Below are positions 61,339-64,000 of a DNA stretch of 64,000 nucleotides, in pieces. The notes below the pieces were generated by a model. It was given only the letters and a program-made list of their open reading frames with translations, did no database searches and was not told the origin of the DNA. Where the stretch lies: assembly GCF_000004075.3 (NCBI RefSeq), contig NC_026657.2, positions 6,944,001-7,008,000 on the forward strand. The letters are read 5' to 3'. The position numbers and the translations under genes were made by a program. Each line of letters starts with the position of its first letter. Positions within the stretch are counted from its first letter, which is position 1. The DNA comes from Cucumis sativus. Its lineage: Eukaryota; Streptophyta; Magnoliopsida; Cucurbitales; Cucurbitaceae.

Positions 61339-62720
61339 ATGAACGACGACGATGCATGTGGACTTATGGAGGCTCAGTACATACGCAGGCATCACCGTCA
61401 TCATCCCAACCACAATCAGTGTACCTCTGCTGTTTTCAAGAACGTTAGAGCTCCCGTTCCTCTTGTCAGTTTTCCGATCCCCACTATTCTTTCTTATTTC
61501 ATTTCTCAACGCCTTCCCACTTCTTTTTCTTTTTCCCCCATGTCTCATCTCTGGATCCACCCACTTCTTCTTCTTTTTTTTTTTTTTTTTTTGTTTCTCG
61601 ATTACTTTTTAATGGATTCTCCTTCTCGTTTCACTTCAATTGTTCCTTTACTTGCTTGTTTTAATTTTTTGTTTCCTTTCTTTTTCTCTTTCTGTCTCTA
61701 TTTGGTGCGGATTTCTGTAGCGTTTTTCTTTTTCCCCTTCTCCGAATCGTTATTGACTTTCTTTTTTTTTTTTTTATAAATTGATGCAATTATTATGGTT
61801 TAATTAATGAGATGCGGATTTGATTTAATTTACTTGGTTTTTTTTTTTTGTGATTTTGTTTTCTGGTTATTTCTGGAACGTTTTTCCTTGCCAAATAAAG
61901 CCTAATTTTGTTTGTTTATATTTTTCTTTTATGGAATTGCATATCCTAATTGAGATATGATCTTGAGGCTGTGAGAGTTAAAGGTGATATTTTGCTTGCT
62001 TCTTGTTTCTAAAGGTGTGTGAGAATAAGGATGTGTCTCTTTGATGAATCTTCTTTGGTTCTTGTGAAAAGGATATAATCTGAGTTCTTGATTTTGATCT
62101 TAATTTCTTTGCAGTTTCGTTAATTGTCCAAGTTTGGAGGGTTTTTGTGGAATTTGTCTAATGATTTTCAATTGGGTTTTTGCATTATATTAGGTTTGGT
62201 CACTGGTGAGGAGATTTGATCAGCCCCAGAAGTATAAGCCTTTTGTTAGTCGTTGTGTGGTGAAAGGAGACCTGGGCATTGGAAGTGTGAGGGAAGTGAA
62301 TGTGAAATCTGGTCTTCCTGCTACCACTAGTACTGAGAGGTTGGAGCTTCTTGATGATGAAGAACATATTCTCGGAATCAGGATCGTCGGTGGAGATCAC
62401 CGGCTCAAAGTATGAAAGATTTAGCCTTTTTGATAATCAAAAGTATTCTTCTGTTTAAAGATGATTTCCATAAGTTTCTAAGCATTTCTGCTTAAATTAT
62501 GCAGAACTACTCTTCCATCATGACTGTCCATCCAAAGGTTATTGATGGAAGACCTGGGACGCTTGTGATTGAGTCTTTCGTGGTTGATGTGCCTAATGGG
62601 AACACAAAAGACGAGACGTGTTATTTTGTTAAGGCGTTAATCAGATGCAATCTTAAATCTTTGGCGGACGTATCGGAGAGAATGGCTGTGCAGGGACAAA
62701 CTGAACCGCTCGAGAAATAG
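61339..62720 (+). CDS. PYL9: Abscisic acid receptor PYL8/PYL9-like, 3 exons
   Basis: Exons 61339-61464, 62194-62409 and 62505-62720 join in phase 0 (GT-AG) to 185 residues. The START/Bet v 1-type fold has all hallmarks: [21 protein letters not shown], the gate loop [12 protein letters not shown], the latch GDHRL, and the C-terminal helix with [25 protein letters not shown]. Family knowledge: ABA binding closes gate and latch, so that the receptor inhibits clade A PP2Cs and frees SnRK2 kinases. The three-exon structure and the N terminus ([12 protein letters not shown]) place it with the PYL7-10 (RCAR1-4) monomeric subfamily, nearest PYL9 or PYL8. The residue before VWSLV is PL where I recall HL in relatives. 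It is cytosolic and nuclear. Confidence 0.94.
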
Positions 62721-64000
62721 TTGGTTGGGAGAAAAGCAACTGAACATTGATGATGTGAATAGTTTCATGGTAGACCCAGAGGCCATTTTATTTAGCTCCC
62801 ACTTGTGCTATGCCATGTAAAGATTGTTCAGAGCTATCCTATCACATTCTCTGAAGTTTTGGGTGTAAGTCTGGCGGTTGATTTTCCATCACATGGAGAT
62901 GCATTTGGTTGGTTTTTTTACATGCTTTTTTTTTTTTTTTTTTTTTTTTTTGATCTTTCGTGTTACTCAGTTTCTTTCCTTTTTGAAAGGGCAACGAGGA
63001 TGAGTCTCCTCCTCTCCTTTACGCTAGCTAGCTATCCATGGATGAAATTTGGAAGATTCTCATTTTATGTTAAATTAACTTCAGTTTGTGCAGCATGGTA
63101 GCAGGAATTTAGGGCCTATGCATTGTAGCTAAAGGCAGTACTGCTATATATGTTTTGTACATACTTAGTCCTGAAATAAGTTAGTATATGTATCTGGCTT
63201 CATACATGTCAGTCTTGACTCTCTTGACTAAAATTTTCCTGAGAATTTCTTCTCTTACTTTTGTTTTGTTATGTTATGAACTTATGACTGGATCATTTTG
63301 AAGCCAGCTGATTCTTCTTTTCTTCCTTTCTTTTTTTATTTTGTCTTGCTTTCTTTCTTTACTACCCAATTTTGATTACTATATTATTTGGAATCAGTTG
63401 CTTGAAATAGTATAAAAATATGGAATGGTCAATTTCTGCCTCTATTTACAACAATTAGGTATGTTCTTGTTGGAAAAAAATTGGATATGTAGTCATAGTT
63501 AATTCCATAGGAAAATTTCAAAATACATCTTTATTTGAGCCAAAAGTGAAAAAGTATACAAGAGCCATAGTTTCTGATCTTTTGCATAGAGTTTGTATAG
63601 CCCAGCTGGAAAGTTTGGATATAACCAAAAAGTTAGATGGTATATGAATTTATATATACTCTTTAATTTATATTGCATATATGAACAAGCTTAGTCAATA
63701 ATCTTTTGTTATTTTGTCAATGGGTTCTCAAAACTTTCAAATTTCGTCTAATATCACTTTTGATTAATTACACCAAGTTTAGGCACATATTTTCTGAAGT
63801 TCTAAAAATAAAATTGTTATTTTTTTTTAGATATGCTTAGGTTTAATTTCAAATTTACAAATTTTGTTTATAAGTCTTTTAATTTCTTGATACAAAACAT
63901 AAGCTAAGCTTCCATTGGTCTAGTAGGTGTACACTCAACTCCTTTTAACAATGTTCACGATTAAAGTTTACACGCGTATGGATGCACTCATTTTCCTTCT
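62721..64000. other. 3' UTR and downstream flank of the ABA receptor gene
   Basis: The transcript's 3' UTR probably extends to about 63200. A run of 26 T lies at 62926-62951. I see no coding exon to the window edge. Confidence 0.6.

Noticed and set aside
61465-61779. Read-through of PYL exon 1 into a Phe/Leu-rich frame
   Set aside because: It is a T-rich intron. Splicing at the GTCAGT donor at 61465 restores the exact family sequence VWSLVRRF.
1-64000. tRNA, rRNA, CRISPR and intact transposon signals
   Set aside because: I saw no tRNA A/B-box pair with a foldable cloverleaf, no rRNA-like sequence and no regularly spaced repeats. I also saw no reverse transcriptase, integrase or transposase motifs.

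Overview
This is nuclear DNA from a flowering plant. The genes carry many GT-AG introns, the spacers are long and AT-rich, and all recognisable products are plant families, including chloroplast-targeted proteins, an abscisic acid receptor, a CBL calcium sensor and plant cyclic-nucleotide-gated channels. Gene order in the first 19 kb (aspartyl protease, EMB1703-like, DUF212 phosphatase-like, DOMON-cytochrome b561) matches, from memory, the Arabidopsis At3g61750-At3g61820 neighbourhood. This points to a eudicot; a cucurbit is my guess but is not proven. I built exon models by hand from splice sites and reading-frame continuity. All multi-exon models below close in frame.

Layout. 1-2.9 kb: AT-rich spacer. 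3.0-4.4 kb: one-exon aspartyl protease (+). 5.7-9.7 kb: EMB1703-like plastid protein (+). 10.5-12.3 kb: CBL4/SOS3-like calcium sensor (-). 13.5-15.4 kb: DUF212/PAP2-like membrane protein (-). 17.4-19.3 kb: DOMON plus cytochrome b561 (+). 20.1-22.3 kb: unrecognised internally repeated protein (-). 23.5-26.3 kb: chloroplast thioredoxin-like 2/ACHT (+). 27.5-29.3 kb: ATL-type RING-H2 ligase with a GUB_WAK ectodomain (+). 29.6-30.0 kb: lipid-transfer protein (+). 31.4-45.3 kb: tandem CNGC array with two complete genes (-) and a third unit cut down to a last-exon remnant. 45.4-50.2 kb: plant-specific TIGR01589-domain gene with an intron in its 5' leader (-). 50.5-55.4 kb: gene-poor DNA with one GC-richer, ACGT-rich island. 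55.5-56.2 kb: PsbQ-like NDH lumen subunit (+). 56.2-61.3 kb: gene-poor, with a candidate dispersed repeat. 61.3-62.7 kb: PYL8/9-type ABA receptor (+). 62.7-64 kb: 3' flank.

There is no operon-like organisation. The genes are independent, though several belong to calcium, cyclic-nucleotide or ABA signalling (CBL, CNGCs, PYL) or plastid redox and photosynthesis (TRXL2, PnsL2, EMB1703). I found no tRNA, rRNA, CRISPR, intact transposon or virus-derived element. The most informative structures are the CNGC tandem duplication with its internally deleted copy, a GC-AG intron shared by both CNGC genes, and a gene built by repeated exon-pair duplication.
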